Positions 1-8,352 of a DNA stretch of 64,000 bases are shown piece by piece; the stretch's first letter is position 1; the number at the start of each line of letters is the position of its first letter. A program made the position numbers and the translations under genes. The notes beneath the pieces are model-generated. The model made no database searches, was not told where the DNA came from, and saw only the letters and a program-made list of their open reading frames with translations. Source of the DNA: Hyphococcus luteus (GTDB lineage: Bacteria > Pseudomonadota > Alphaproteobacteria > Caulobacterales > Parvularculaceae); assembly GCF_002943565.1 (NCBI RefSeq), contig NZ_PJCH01000001.1, positions 1 through 64,000 of the forward strand. The letters run 5' to 3'.

Positions 1-274
1 CGGGATAGGCCCCGAGCGGCTGATGCGCGGAAAGCATGTCGTTATAAGCGGTGACGATGGCGATGTTCGGCCCGCCGCCTTTCGCAAGCGCGCGTTTTTC
101 ATCGGCCCCGCAGGCCGCGGCGGCGTGCGCAAGGTTTCCACACGATACGTGCGAGCGATGCGGGCCTTCCGAGGCGGCCGCGCGCATCTGTTTCAGATAC
201 GCCTCGCGCGTCTTCCGGCTTTTCTCGCGCACGCGGTCCGTCACCCGCGCCAGAACGTCATTCAGTTTCGCCAC
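1..274 (-). CDS. edd: 6-phosphogluconate dehydratase, N-terminal part (cut by window edge)
   Basis: The dehydratase converts 6-phosphogluconate to 2-keto-3-deoxy-6-phosphogluconate in the Entner-Doudoroff pathway (IlvD/Edd family, Fe-S enzyme, cytoplasm). Only about 91 codons are present. The visible protein contains the family stretches SCGNLAHAAAACG, which includes a conserved cysteine, and NIAIVTAYNDMLSAHQP. I place the start at a GTG at 274 because an AAGGAG ribosome-binding site lies 5 nt upstream. It follows pgl by about 22 nt on the same strand, which supports a zwf-pgl-edd operon. The C-terminal part lies outside the window. Confidence 0.9.
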   Translation of the reverse strand, partial: MAKLNDVLARVTDRVREKSRKTREAYLKQMRAAASEGPHRSHVSCGNLAHAAAACGADEKRALAKGGGPNIAIVTAYNDMLSAHQPLGAYP

Positions 275-296
275 AGAAACTCCTTCGCCAAGCCCT

Positions 297-998
297 TCAC
301 GGGGCCCAGCATACAGACAAATCGGGCCGCATGCGGATAATCGCGCGAACAGGCATGTCTTCGACCGGCCCGGCTTTTAACGCCTGCTCGAATACGCTTC
401 GCTTTTCCACGCCCGTCATCAATAAACAGATATAATGCGCTTCGCTAACCGCGCCGAGTGTCAGCGTCATGCGATCGAGATGCTCTCCGGTCACGGCGCT
501 TTTTTGCGCTTTCACCGCCGCAAGGCGCACGCCGCCGGCGTCAAGCGCACGACCGAGGCCCTGCGCATGAGGAAACCACGACGCCGTATGCCCGTCCGGC
601 CCCATGCCGAGCACGACCACATCGAAAGATCCTTTCACTGTTTCATAGCGGGCTTCCGCCGCGGCCAAGCCTTCCGCCGGGGTCGGCGCATCGGACCACA
701 TCCCCACAAAGCGAACATCCGCGGCCCTGTTTTGTTGCAGCTTGGCGCACACGAAACTTTCATTCGAGCCCTCTTCGCCCGGCGCGACCCAGCGTTCATC
801 CACCAAGGCCGCCGTCACGTTCGCCCAATCGAGATCGCGTTTCGACAAAGCCTCGTAAAGGCCCGCCGGCGTCGACCCGCCGGAAAGCGCCATCGCCGCC
901 CCGCCCCGCTCTTCGAGCGCCCGGCGCAAGCGGTCTGCAACATCACCGGCAAGTTGCTCCGCCATGTCATCGCGCGAGGCAAAGTCGATCCGTTTCAC
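297..998 (-). CDS. pgl: 6-phosphogluconolactonase (DevB/SOL type)
   Basis: Hydrolyses 6-phosphogluconolactone to 6-phosphogluconate, the second step of the oxidative branch. The 233-residue protein has the family's phosphate-binding loop (ALSGGSTPAGLYEAL, about residues 38-52), the LVDERWV strand and the VLGMGPDGHTASWFP segment with the catalytic-region histidine, all typical of the short DevB type. The start is a GTG one base after the zwf stop, so translation is probably coupled. It lies between zwf and edd, consistent with funnelling glucose-6-P into the Entner-Doudoroff route. Confidence 0.95.
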   Translation of the reverse strand: MKRIDFASRDDMAEQLAGDVADRLRRALEERGGAAMALSGGSTPAGLYEALSKRDLDWANVTAALVDERWVAPGEEGSNESFVCAKLQQNRAADVRFVGMWSDAPTPAEGLAAAEARYETVKGSFDVVVLGMGPDGHTASWFPHAQGLGRALDAGGVRLAAVKAQKSAVTGEHLDRMTLTLGAVSEAHYICLLMTGVEKRSVFEQALKAGPVEDMPVRAIIRMRPDLSVCWAP

Positions 999-999
999 C

Positions 1000-2490
1000 T
1001 CAGACGCCCTCGAACCATTCGCGCCCGTCCCGGTCGAGCATCATCGCCGCCTGAGCCGGGCCTTCCGTTCCGGCAGCGTATGCGTAAGCCGGCGTGCCGT
1101 CGGCCTCCCACGCCTCAAGAATGCCGTCGACCCAGCGCCACGCCGCCTCGACTTCGTCGCGCCGCATGAAAAGCGCGAGATCGCCGCGCACCACCGCCAT
1201 CAAGAGCCGCTCATAAGCGTCCGGATAGCGCGCCTTGAATGCGTCGGCGTAAGAAAGGTTCAACGGCACATAGCGAAGACGCATGCCGCCCGGCCCGGGA
1301 TCCTTGGTCACCAGCAACAACCGCACGCCCTCATCGGGCTGCAACCGGATGACCATGCGCGTCGGCGGCAAGGGCCCGCCGTCATTGATGAGCGCGTGGG
1401 CGACTTCCTTGAACTGAATGATAATCTCCGAACGCCGGTCTTTCATGCGTTTGCCGGTGCGCAGGTAAATCGGCATGCCCTTCCAGCGCCAGTTGTCGAT
1501 ATTGGCTTTGATGGCGACGAAGGTTTCGGTCGTGCTTTCAGCGCCCAACTCTTCGGCGTAACCCGGCGCCACTTCGCTGTCCGCGGCGCCCTTGCCGTAC
1601 TGGCCGCGCACCGTTGTCTGGCGCGCATTGTCTTTCGTGATCGGCCGCAGCGCGCGCAACACCTTGATCTTTTCATCGCGCAGCGTGTCCGGCGAAAGGT
1701 CGAGCGGCGGCTCCATGGCGACGAGACATAAAAGCTGCAACAGATGGTTCTGCACCATGTCGCGCAGAGCCCCGGCCTTGTCGTAATAGCTGGCCCGCCC
1801 GCCCGCGCCGATGGATTCAGCCACCGTGATCTCGATATGATCGATGGCGTTGGCGTTCCACACCGGCTCGAAGAGCGAGTTCATGAAACGCAGCACGATC
1901 AGGTTCTGCACCGTCTCCTTGCCCAGATAATGATCGATGCGGAAAATCGACTCTTCCTCGAAGACCGCGCCCACCGCCTCGTTGATGGCGTGCGCGCTTT
2001 GAAGATCCGTGCCGATGGGCTTTTCAAGAACGATGCGCGCGCCGGGCGACTTCAATCCCGCCGCATCGATATTGGCGCTGACGGCGCCGTAAAGGCCGGG
2101 CGCGAGCGCGAGATAAAACACCCGCTGCTTGTCTTCTCCGCCGGAGAGCAGGTCTTTCAGCCGGGCCCAGCCCTCGCCGCCCTCTTTGACCGCGTCAAGC
2201 TCCGCATAATAAAGCTGGCTTGCGAAAGCCGCCCATTCGCTGTCGTCGATGATCTCATCGGGATGGAATTTGCGGAAACTTTCGATCGCCAGCTTGCGGA
2301 ACGCGTCATCATCCATGGCCGTGCGCGATACGCCGACGATTTTCGATTCCGCCGGAATCTGGTTGTCGCGCCAGCGGTGAAACAACGCCGGAATGAGCTT
2401 GCGCAAAGACAGATCGCCCGCCGCCCCGAACACAACAAGATCGAAAGCGGTCACCGGAATGAAGTGCGGGCTGTAGGGGGATTTAACCAA
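1000..2490 (-). CDS. zwf: glucose-6-phosphate 1-dehydrogenase
   Basis: Oxidises glucose-6-phosphate to the lactone with NAD(P)+. The 496-residue length is normal. The dinucleotide-binding loop FGAAGDLSLRKL is at about residues 21-32, EKPIGTDL at about 156-163 and the active-site signature RIDHYLGKE at about 184-192. The longest frame opens with a TTG at 2490 preceded by a weak AGGAA; an in-frame GTG 36 nt further in has no visible ribosome-binding site, so the exact start is uncertain. First gene of zwf-pgl-edd; the roughly 190 bases upstream separate it from the amino-sugar island. Confidence 0.95.
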   Translation of the reverse strand: MVKSPYSPHFIPVTAFDLVVFGAAGDLSLRKLIPALFHRWRDNQIPAESKIVGVSRTAMDDDAFRKLAIESFRKFHPDEIIDDSEWAAFASQLYYAELDAVKEGGEGWARLKDLLSGGEDKQRVFYLALAPGLYGAVSANIDAAGLKSPGARIVLEKPIGTDLQSAHAINEAVGAVFEEESIFRIDHYLGKETVQNLIVLRFMNSLFEPVWNANAIDHIEITVAESIGAGGRASYYDKAGALRDMVQNHLLQLLCLVAMEPPLDLSPDTLRDEKIKVLRALRPITKDNARQTTVRGQYGKGAADSEVAPGYAEELGAESTTETFVAIKANIDNWRWKGMPIYLRTGKRMKDRRSEIIIQFKEVAHALINDGGPLPPTRMVIRLQPDEGVRLLLVTKDPGPGGMRLRYVPLNLSYADAFKARYPDAYERLLMAVVRGDLALFMRRDEVEAAWRWVDGILEAWEADGTPAYAYAAGTEGPAQAAMMLDRDGREWFEGV

Positions 2491-2678
2491 AATTCTAAAT
2501 TCCTAGGCCCCACAAAAATGAAGATCGGTTATCCGCCCCGCATGCCGTCGGCGTACATGGCGAATAGACCAATCATGGCATTCACACCAACGGTCGTATT
2601 CGAAGATCACACAAGGTTAAACGGCACAACGCGAAAGGCTGGTCATTAAGGCAGCGCGCATGATGCGAATTCCACAGA

Positions 2679-2696
2679 GCGCCTCTCAAGAGGCGC
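2679..2696. terminator. perfect 8-bp inverted repeat over the kinase stop codon
   Basis: GCGCCTCT and AGAGGCGC face each other across a 2-base centre and cover the TGA of the BadF-type kinase. No T-run follows on either strand, so it is a weak terminator candidate at the end of the symporter-kinase operon rather than a clear one. Confidence 0.4.
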
Positions 2697-3558
2697 GATT
2701 TGCCGATAAAGTTGCAAGATACAAAGCGCCGTCAAGCGGATCACCGAGCGGTTCACATAACTGCGCTACGGTTCTTTCCCGTAGCCATGGCTTGTAGCGC
2801 GGCGCAAGGCCGCCAACGAGGGCGCAGTTAGGTGCGCCTTTGGCAAAAATCGACTCTATAAATCGCTCAATATGCCGCACGGCATCCTCCACGATCGAAC
2901 GAGCGATTTCATCATCCTGCTCTGCAAAATCCATAACTAAAGGAGCAAGCAGAGCATAGTCGCGCGGGACCGCGCCATCCATCCATGCAATCGCCTCAGC
3001 TGTGCTGTTTTTGAAACGGTTCATTATCGACGCGCTCAGAGGCGTCGGCTTTGTACGCCCGTCTAATGCTCTCAATGCATGCCGCATCGCACTCAACCCC
3101 AGCGCAGCGCCGCTTCCCTCATCTGATATAGGGAATCCATACCCGCCCATTGTGGTGACAACACCTCCAATTCGAATGTGTCCAATGCTTCCTGTGCCAA
3201 TGATCAAAATGGCGCCGTCTCGACCTTTATGGGCGCCAAAGTTTGCAATTGCCGCGTCTGTTTCAACCAAAAACGCACGCACCGGGAATTGGATATTCTC
3301 CACCAAATCGCGCATTCCCGGACGAGAAATGCCTGCTATGCCAAGCCCCATATAAGTTTCCGACAACGCGCTTCTTGGCAACTTCGCCGCTTCCAATACG
3401 CTGTCTGTAACAGAACAGATCCTCTCGCTCAGCTTTTGGACGCCAATCCTGGCGTTTGCCGCGCCAGTCTCCGCCTCACCTAAGACGACGCCGTCCGCGC
3501 TTGTAAGCCGGGCCCGGCATTTCGTACCTCCTGCATCGATACCAATCAAATAGGTCAC
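2686..3558 (-). CDS. BadF/BcrA-family sugar kinase, probable GlcNAc/MurNAc kinase
   Basis: A 290-residue ASKHA-fold kinase of the BadF/BadG/BcrA/BcrD ATPase family, which includes human NAGK, bacterial GlcNAc/GlcN kinases and clostridial MurK, a kinase for both MurNAc and GlcNAc. The phosphate-1 motif GIDAGGTKCRA is at the N terminus, and a second phosphate loop (ILIIGTGSIGHIR) and the adenosine-motif region (CALVGGLAPRY) follow in order. I start it at the GTG at 3558, which overlaps the symporter stop as GTGA; the upstream extension lies inside the symporter gene. With no PTS component nearby, it is the only candidate to make GlcNAc-6-P and MurNAc-6-P for MurQ and NagA. Substrate is inferred from context. 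Confidence 0.8.
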   Translation of the reverse strand: MTYLIGIDAGGTKCRARLTSADGVVLGEAETGAANARIGVQKLSERICSVTDSVLEAAKLPRSALSETYMGLGIAGISRPGMRDLVENIQFPVRAFLVETDAAIANFGAHKGRDGAILIIGTGSIGHIRIGGVVTTMGGYGFPISDEGSGAALGLSAMRHALRALDGRTKPTPLSASIMNRFKNSTAEAIAWMDGAVPRDYALLAPLVMDFAEQDDEIARSIVEDAVRHIERFIESIFAKGAPNCALVGGLAPRYKPWLRERTVAQLCEPLGDPLDGALYLATLSANRAS

Positions 3559-5123
3559 GCGACCCGAACCTTTTCCTGCGCCTGCTTGCCAAGCGCGCAA
3601 ATGAATGCCGACGCTGCAACACCGATGATGAGTTGCCAGGGAAATGCAAGCATTTTGAAAGATTCTGGAAAACCGAGACTATCTACAACGTAACTTTGCT
3701 GGATTAATATGACTACAAATCCGGAAAGCAGCGCAAAATAAATGGAAAGCGCCGACCCCCGCCTGGAAAAGACAGCCACAAAATAGACGCCAATCAATCC
3801 CGCATATGCAAATGTCATCACAGAAAGAGCGAACTCAAGCAGCGCCATATTCGTATACCGTTGCCAGTAAAAACATAGCACCGCCATGAACGCCAACAAT
3901 ACCGCGAATATCGCCATGCCAAAGCGACCAGCAATAACATAATGCGCAGCCGACGGCGTCTGTTTTGACCGCCCCTCTTTCCATGGCTTGTAAAAATCGC
4001 TCACCAAGACGGACGACATTGCGTTTAAACCCGATGTTATGGTGGAGATCGCGGCCGCCAGCACTCCCGCCGTCACCAATCCACGCACCCCCGACGGCAT
4101 TTCAGAAAGAATATACGACATGAACACGGTAATTTTTTCACCGTCAAATTGGTCGATAAAGTTCCCGTCTTGACCAAGCCCCGTAAGTTCAGGACGGTTA
4201 TAGAATAAATACAACAATTGCCCGATGAGTATAAATACAAATACAATCGGCGCTGCGGCAAGCGAAGACCAGACGAGCGCGCGTCGGCTTTCTTTTACGT
4301 TTCGACAGGTCAACAGCCGCTGAGTGGTATCCTGATCCAGCCCGTAGTTTCCAAGATACAACAAAAACACACCAGTGATTATCGCCCAAACCGTAAATGG
4401 TTCGCCAAGATCCATTCTAAAGTCTAAAATTGTGAGCTTACTTTGTTCCGTTGGCGCTGCAGCCAACGCCGCAGCCACCTCCGAAGGCGACATATTCAAC
4501 TGCCCCCAAAGACTTGCCAGCGCCAACACCGCGGCGAAAAAATAAACCAAAAACTGCCCGAGGTCGCTCCAAATTACAGAACGGATGCCCCCAGAGAGCG
4601 TCATCGCGACGCCTATACTAACAATCAGGAATATCCCGAAAAAGACGCTACCCGGCGCAACGTCAAAGAATAACATCATAGACACAGCAACAGCGGCAAG
4701 GTACAGGCGCGCGCCATTGGCGAAAACACGACCAATGAGATACATCGCTCCCGCCGCCCTCTTTGCGCCGACTCCATATCGGAGGGCCAGGAGTTCATAC
4801 ACAGTCGTTACATTCAGACTATAAAAACGCGTCATCAAGAAATGAGCAACAAATAACGCCGCCATAATCGCGCCGATGTAAGAAGCCAGATAGGTAAAGT
4901 CCCCACGATAGCCGTAATCGGGCCCGCCCAAGAAGGTCGCGGCTGACTGTGTCGTGGCCAGCACAGACAGCATGACAGCCCATAAGGACATTTGCCTTCC
5001 GCCCAGGAAATAGTCTTCCATATTCGACGTCTTGCGGCGCGAAAGGACGACCCCTCCGCCGAGAGCAAGCATGATGTAGATCCCGATGATGATCCAGTCG
5101 ATCAGCGAAAGCGGCGATTGCAC
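3555..5123 (-). CDS. sodium:solute symporter (SSS family)
   Basis: A 522-residue inner-membrane protein with about 13-14 hydrophobic segments and the SSS hallmarks: an N-terminal LIDWIIIGIYIMLAL helix, the EDYFLGGRQM loop and an SQSAATFLGGP-like first transport helix (ATTQSAATFLGG). The family couples Na+ to import of sugars, amino acids or nucleosides. It is translationally coupled to the sugar kinase (4-base stop/start overlap) and lies downstream of the TonB receptor, so it is the likely inner-membrane importer for amino sugars or a MurNAc-containing disaccharide. The sugar itself cannot be deduced from the sequence. Confidence 0.85.
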   Translation of the reverse strand: MQSPLSLIDWIIIGIYIMLALGGGVVLSRRKTSNMEDYFLGGRQMSLWAVMLSVLATTQSAATFLGGPDYGYRGDFTYLASYIGAIMAALFVAHFLMTRFYSLNVTTVYELLALRYGVGAKRAAGAMYLIGRVFANGARLYLAAVAVSMMLFFDVAPGSVFFGIFLIVSIGVAMTLSGGIRSVIWSDLGQFLVYFFAAVLALASLWGQLNMSPSEVAAALAAAPTEQSKLTILDFRMDLGEPFTVWAIITGVFLLYLGNYGLDQDTTQRLLTCRNVKESRRALVWSSLAAAPIVFVFILIGQLLYLFYNRPELTGLGQDGNFIDQFDGEKITVFMSYILSEMPSGVRGLVTAGVLAAAISTITSGLNAMSSVLVSDFYKPWKEGRSKQTPSAAHYVIAGRFGMAIFAVLLAFMAVLCFYWQRYTNMALLEFALSVMTFAYAGLIGVYFVAVFSRRGSALSIYFALLSGFVVILIQQSYVVDSLGFPESFKMLAFPWQLIIGVAASAFICALGKQAQEKVRVA

Positions 5124-5208
5124 TTAACTTATCCTCACTGGGCTTTCACAGCATGCCGAGGCGACTCATCTTGGTCATCGACGACACGACCGCCTACTCT
5201 GAATATAT

Positions 5209-5236
5209 GCAAATGTGTGCTCGCACACATTTATGC
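5209..5236. promoter_or_regulatory. 10-bp-arm palindrome upstream of the symporter operon
   Basis: AAATGTGTGC and GCACACATTT form perfect 10-base arms around a 2-base TC centre (about 5211-5232). This lies about 90 bases 5' of the symporter start and 75 bases past the receptor stop. It could be an operator or an mRNA hairpin between receptor and symporter. It does not carry the TGGTA motif seen at the other promoters of the island. Confidence 0.4.
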
Positions 5237-5262
5237 AATCAGAAATACGCGAAGAGGGTGGA
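5215..5262 (+). pseudogene. possible 5' fragment of a NagB-II/SIS gene
   Basis: Read from the GTG at 5215 the frame begins [M]CSHTFMQSEIREE. This resembles the start of the intact deaminase at 12642 (MYSHTLMHSETLE) and of NagB-II proteins generally. Similarity stops after about 13 residues and no SIS domain follows; the open frame beyond is a shadow of the receptor gene. It may be a decayed duplicate start or chance similarity helped by the palindrome it overlaps. Confidence 0.25.
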
Positions 5263-5307
5263 GCCGCATCGCTGCAATCTGCCCCCCCTCAACACGCATC
5301 GCCGCTT

Positions 5308-8025
5308 CTAAAACTTAGCGGTTACAGAGGCGCCGAACGCTCGCCCAATGGGATCGTATTCACTGAGGGTGCCATAAAAGTTCCCTCCCCCTTGCGGCAA
5401 TGGCGGCTGCTTGTCGAACAGGTTTTTAATTCCAGCCGTAATCCGGACATCCTCGGTAACGTTGTAGATCGCTGTCAGATCAAAATAGTTCTGGGCGGAC
5501 AGCTTATCTGCACGGTTATCGGCGTTTACGACGCTGCCGATACGGCGCCAGGAGAGTTGCGCCGCAAAGGGACCGTTTTCCCAATCGAAATCTGCGCGAT
5601 GCTTGTAATCAGGCTGCAGAAAAGTTGCGAAGTCGCCACTACAGGTGCCGCCAAAGGTGCCCTTGCAATCGACGGCCGCAACTGTCGCGTTTGGCTGCCG
5701 GCTTTGAGCGATCACAATCGTGTTGGCATAGCTAATCGAAAAGTCATGACCGAAATCACCCAAGGATGACAATGGCAGCACGAGCTTAACATCAAATGCT
5801 TCCTGTTTAAGACTGGAAAGATTGAAATCGTTGACCAACGCCTTGCTGATAAGACCGGTAACGGGGTCTCGCAAAACCGCGCCGCAAAGCGGGTTGTCTG
5901 GCGACGGATTATCGATGTAGCAATTCTGAAGGGCCGCTGCAGGCTGGATCTGACTTACTGCGTCCGTGATCTCAATGTTGATATAGTCGACGACAAGGCT
6001 TGCGCCCGGCAAAAGGTCCGGCGTCAGAATAACCCCGGCGGTGATCGTTTTGCCTTTCTCCGGTTTGATGTCCGGATTGCCGCCGAAACTGTAGATTGCC
6101 TGACTTGAATCAAACATAGTTCCGGGAGCCGGCGCGCCAAAGGCAGCACATTGCGTCGCATCACCGCTCCCATCCAAACACGGGTCCCCATTAAAGCGTC
6201 CTGCAAAGCGCGGCACAAAACTCGGGCTCGCAGGGTCAAATAGCGCCAGCGACAACTGATTTTCCGGCCCCGCAAACTCCCCTAAGTTCGGCGAGCGGAC
6301 AGTTGTTTGCCTTTGTCCGCGGAATCTTATCTGATCATTGACGATCCAGGTGCCTCCGAATTTATCTGCGTCGCCGACGCCGGTCGTTGAAAAGTCAAAG
6401 CGACGATACGCACCTTCGAAATTCAACTGCTGCACAAAGGGCAGGTCTGAGAGCAGCGGAACCAGAATTTCGCCGAATGCCTCATTTGTATCAAAAGATG
6501 CATCGATACTACTGACTCCTCCCAGACCAAAGGCAAGGCCGTTCTGGAGCGCGACTCCGGGCGTTTGGCGCCCGGTTTCTCTTCGATATTCATACCCGGC
6601 GGCGAAATCAACCGGCCCCGCCGGCAATTGAAACAGGTCGGCGGAACTGCCCGAGACAACGAGCGATGCGACAAACTGGTCGCGTTTCCTGGAAGAGTGT
6701 ATGATCTCGGAGCCAAAATCACTAAAATCTGCGTCGGGACCGAAAATGTCTACCGTATCCGCAAGCGCAGCGAATCGATTCGCGCCGCTTGCATCGTTAA
6801 CGATCGCATTCCCCAGAATGCGGGCAGTCTCATCGGTGCTGCCATATTGGGCATACGCGTCCCAGGACAAATTATCCGTCAACGCTCCGCGAAGCCCGCC
6901 CTTAAACTGATATGTGTTGCGGTTGACTTTGGTGCGTTGCATTCCAAGACCCAGATTGCGCTCGACATTCACAAGCGCTTCACCGTCCACGAAAGTAAGC
7001 AGCCCCATCGCTTCAGCCGGAATGTATGGGTTCGTTTCAGAGATGACGACTTCTTGATTGACGCTTATGGGCGTTTGGCCCGTTGAGCCTGCGCCGGTGA
7101 CTTTTACATTCGTGAACTGGGCGCGCCCGTAAAACTCGACATCCGGAGACAGCTCGAATTTATATAGAGTGCTTGCGTGCAGCCTTTCCATAGGCTGAAT
7201 CAGATATCGATCAGGAGTAACATCCACAGTTTGACGAGTTGTTTGAAACTGTCCCTCGTCATCAAATGCAAAGAAATTATCTGAAGCCACATCCGTAAAA
7301 TTACCGCCTTCGGAAGGAATAAACGTGGCCGATCCAGAGGTGAACTCACGCTCACCCGCCAGAAGCTCAAATCGCTTCGTGTATCCTACATACCCTACGA
7401 CATGCCCTCTGCCGTCAAAAAACTCCGCACCGACAATAACTTCTGAATTAACGCTCTCAGCGCCGCCGTCAGCCACTTCCCCTGTGGCGGACAATTGGAG
7501 CCCTTCAAATTCGTCGTTCAAGATGAAATTCACAACTCCCGATACCGCATCGGCGCCATAAATGGCTGCGGCGCCGCCGGTGAGCACGTCGACCCTCTTA
7601 ATCAAACCGGTGGGCAAAGTGTTGGTATCGACCGTATTGCGAAAACTGAATGGCGTGGCTCTGGTCCCGTTGATCAAAACGAGCGTTCGATTTTGTCCCA
7701 GACCGCGTAAATCTATAGTAGAGGCTCCCAGGGATAAACCGTCTGTCGCGCCGGTTGCATTGGCGCCGCCCCCAGCTTGCGGCAAGCGACGGAACACGTC
7801 TTCGACAGTGACAGAGCGATCGGTATCAATCGTATCGCTGCCCACTGATGTCACCGGCGTCGGCGACGTAAGCTCTGAACGTTGTATGCGTGATCCGGTA
7901 ACGACAATACGGTCGTCAACCCCTTCGTTGGCCTGCGCATGCGCCGGCGAGCCGCTCATCATCACTGAAACAAGCGCAGCTAGGCTTGCAGTTGTCGCCA
8001 ATTGTTTGCGGTTAATGCGTCCCAT
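5308..8025 (-). CDS. TonB-dependent outer-membrane receptor
   Basis: A 905-residue receptor with a signal peptide (MGRINRKQLATTASLAALV... cleaved after AHA, about residue 30), then DDRIVVTGSRIQR, the plug domain (GLGQNRTLVLINGTRA; the VDTNTLPTGLIKRVDVLTGGAAAIYGADAVSGVVNFIL block) and a long beta-barrel ending in the canonical aromatic C-terminus FGASVTAKF. These receptors use TonB/ExbBD energy to import oligosaccharides and other large ligands in alphaproteobacteria. Its position among amino-sugar genes suggests a muropeptide or chitin/peptidoglycan saccharide ligand. A promoter with the TGGTA element precedes it. The ligand is an inference. Confidence 0.9.
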   Translation of the reverse strand: MGRINRKQLATTASLAALVSVMMSGSPAHAQANEGVDDRIVVTGSRIQRSELTSPTPVTSVGSDTIDTDRSVTVEDVFRRLPQAGGGANATGATDGLSLGASTIDLRGLGQNRTLVLINGTRATPFSFRNTVDTNTLPTGLIKRVDVLTGGAAAIYGADAVSGVVNFILNDEFEGLQLSATGEVADGGAESVNSEVIVGAEFFDGRGHVVGYVGYTKRFELLAGEREFTSGSATFIPSEGGNFTDVASDNFFAFDDEGQFQTTRQTVDVTPDRYLIQPMERLHASTLYKFELSPDVEFYGRAQFTNVKVTGAGSTGQTPISVNQEVVISETNPYIPAEAMGLLTFVDGEALVNVERNLGLGMQRTKVNRNTYQFKGGLRGALTDNLSWDAYAQYGSTDETARILGNAIVNDASGANRFAALADTVDIFGPDADFSDFGSEIIHSSRKRDQFVASLVVSGSSADLFQLPAGPVDFAAGYEYRRETGRQTPGVALQNGLAFGLGGVSSIDASFDTNEAFGEILVPLLSDLPFVQQLNFEGAYRRFDFSTTGVGDADKFGGTWIVNDQIRFRGQRQTTVRSPNLGEFAGPENQLSLALFDPASPSFVPRFAGRFNGDPCLDGSGDATQCAAFGAPAPGTMFDSSQAIYSFGGNPDIKPEKGKTITAGVILTPDLLPGASLVVDYINIEITDAVSQIQPAAALQNCYIDNPSPDNPLCGAVLRDPVTGLISKALVNDFNLSSLKQEAFDVKLVLPLSSLGDFGHDFSISYANTIVIAQSRQPNATVAAVDCKGTFGGTCSGDFATFLQPDYKHRADFDWENGPFAAQLSWRRIGSVVNADNRADKLSAQNYFDLTAIYNVTEDVRITAGIKNLFDKQPPLPQGGGNFYGTLSEYDPIGRAFGASVTAKF

Positions 8026-8352
8026 GTCCCTTACCTCGCCTCTCCGTACGGCTCTGCTTCAAAACCAATTAGTATTACCATTTCAATACAACCTCAATAT
8101 CCAAGCAGGATCGCGCGCCAAACGAGGCGACAATCGTGACAATTATGATACAATTTTTGGGTCAAATCCCTTTGGAAAGCGGACATATTTCGAGCCGCCC
8201 GTCGCTGCCCAGCTTGCACCATCAGCTACTCAATTGATTTTCAATGCAAAAGCTGATGCGGCGGACGTCGCGCCCCGCAGCATCACGAGACAATACCAAT
8301 AAATGACCACTCATTTCGTCATTACGACGGCCCTGCAGAGCGACCAATCTTG
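8026..8352. promoter_or_regulatory. 327-base promoter region of the TonB receptor with two TGGT elements
   Basis: On the minus strand a candidate -35 TTGAGG (8092-8097) and -10 TACTAA (8069-8074) are 17 bases apart. The element TGGTAATACTAATTGGT (8064-8080) covers the -10. A second copy, TGGTCATTTATTGGT, lies at 8295-8309, well upstream. The two copies could allow looping by a dimeric repressor such as the GntR protein encoded at 15019-15738. No gene was seen in this stretch. Confidence 0.5.

Noticed and set aside
5263-5769. Continuation of the plus-strand frame that begins at 5215
   Set aside because: Antisense to the 3' end of the TonB receptor, with no SIS-domain motif.
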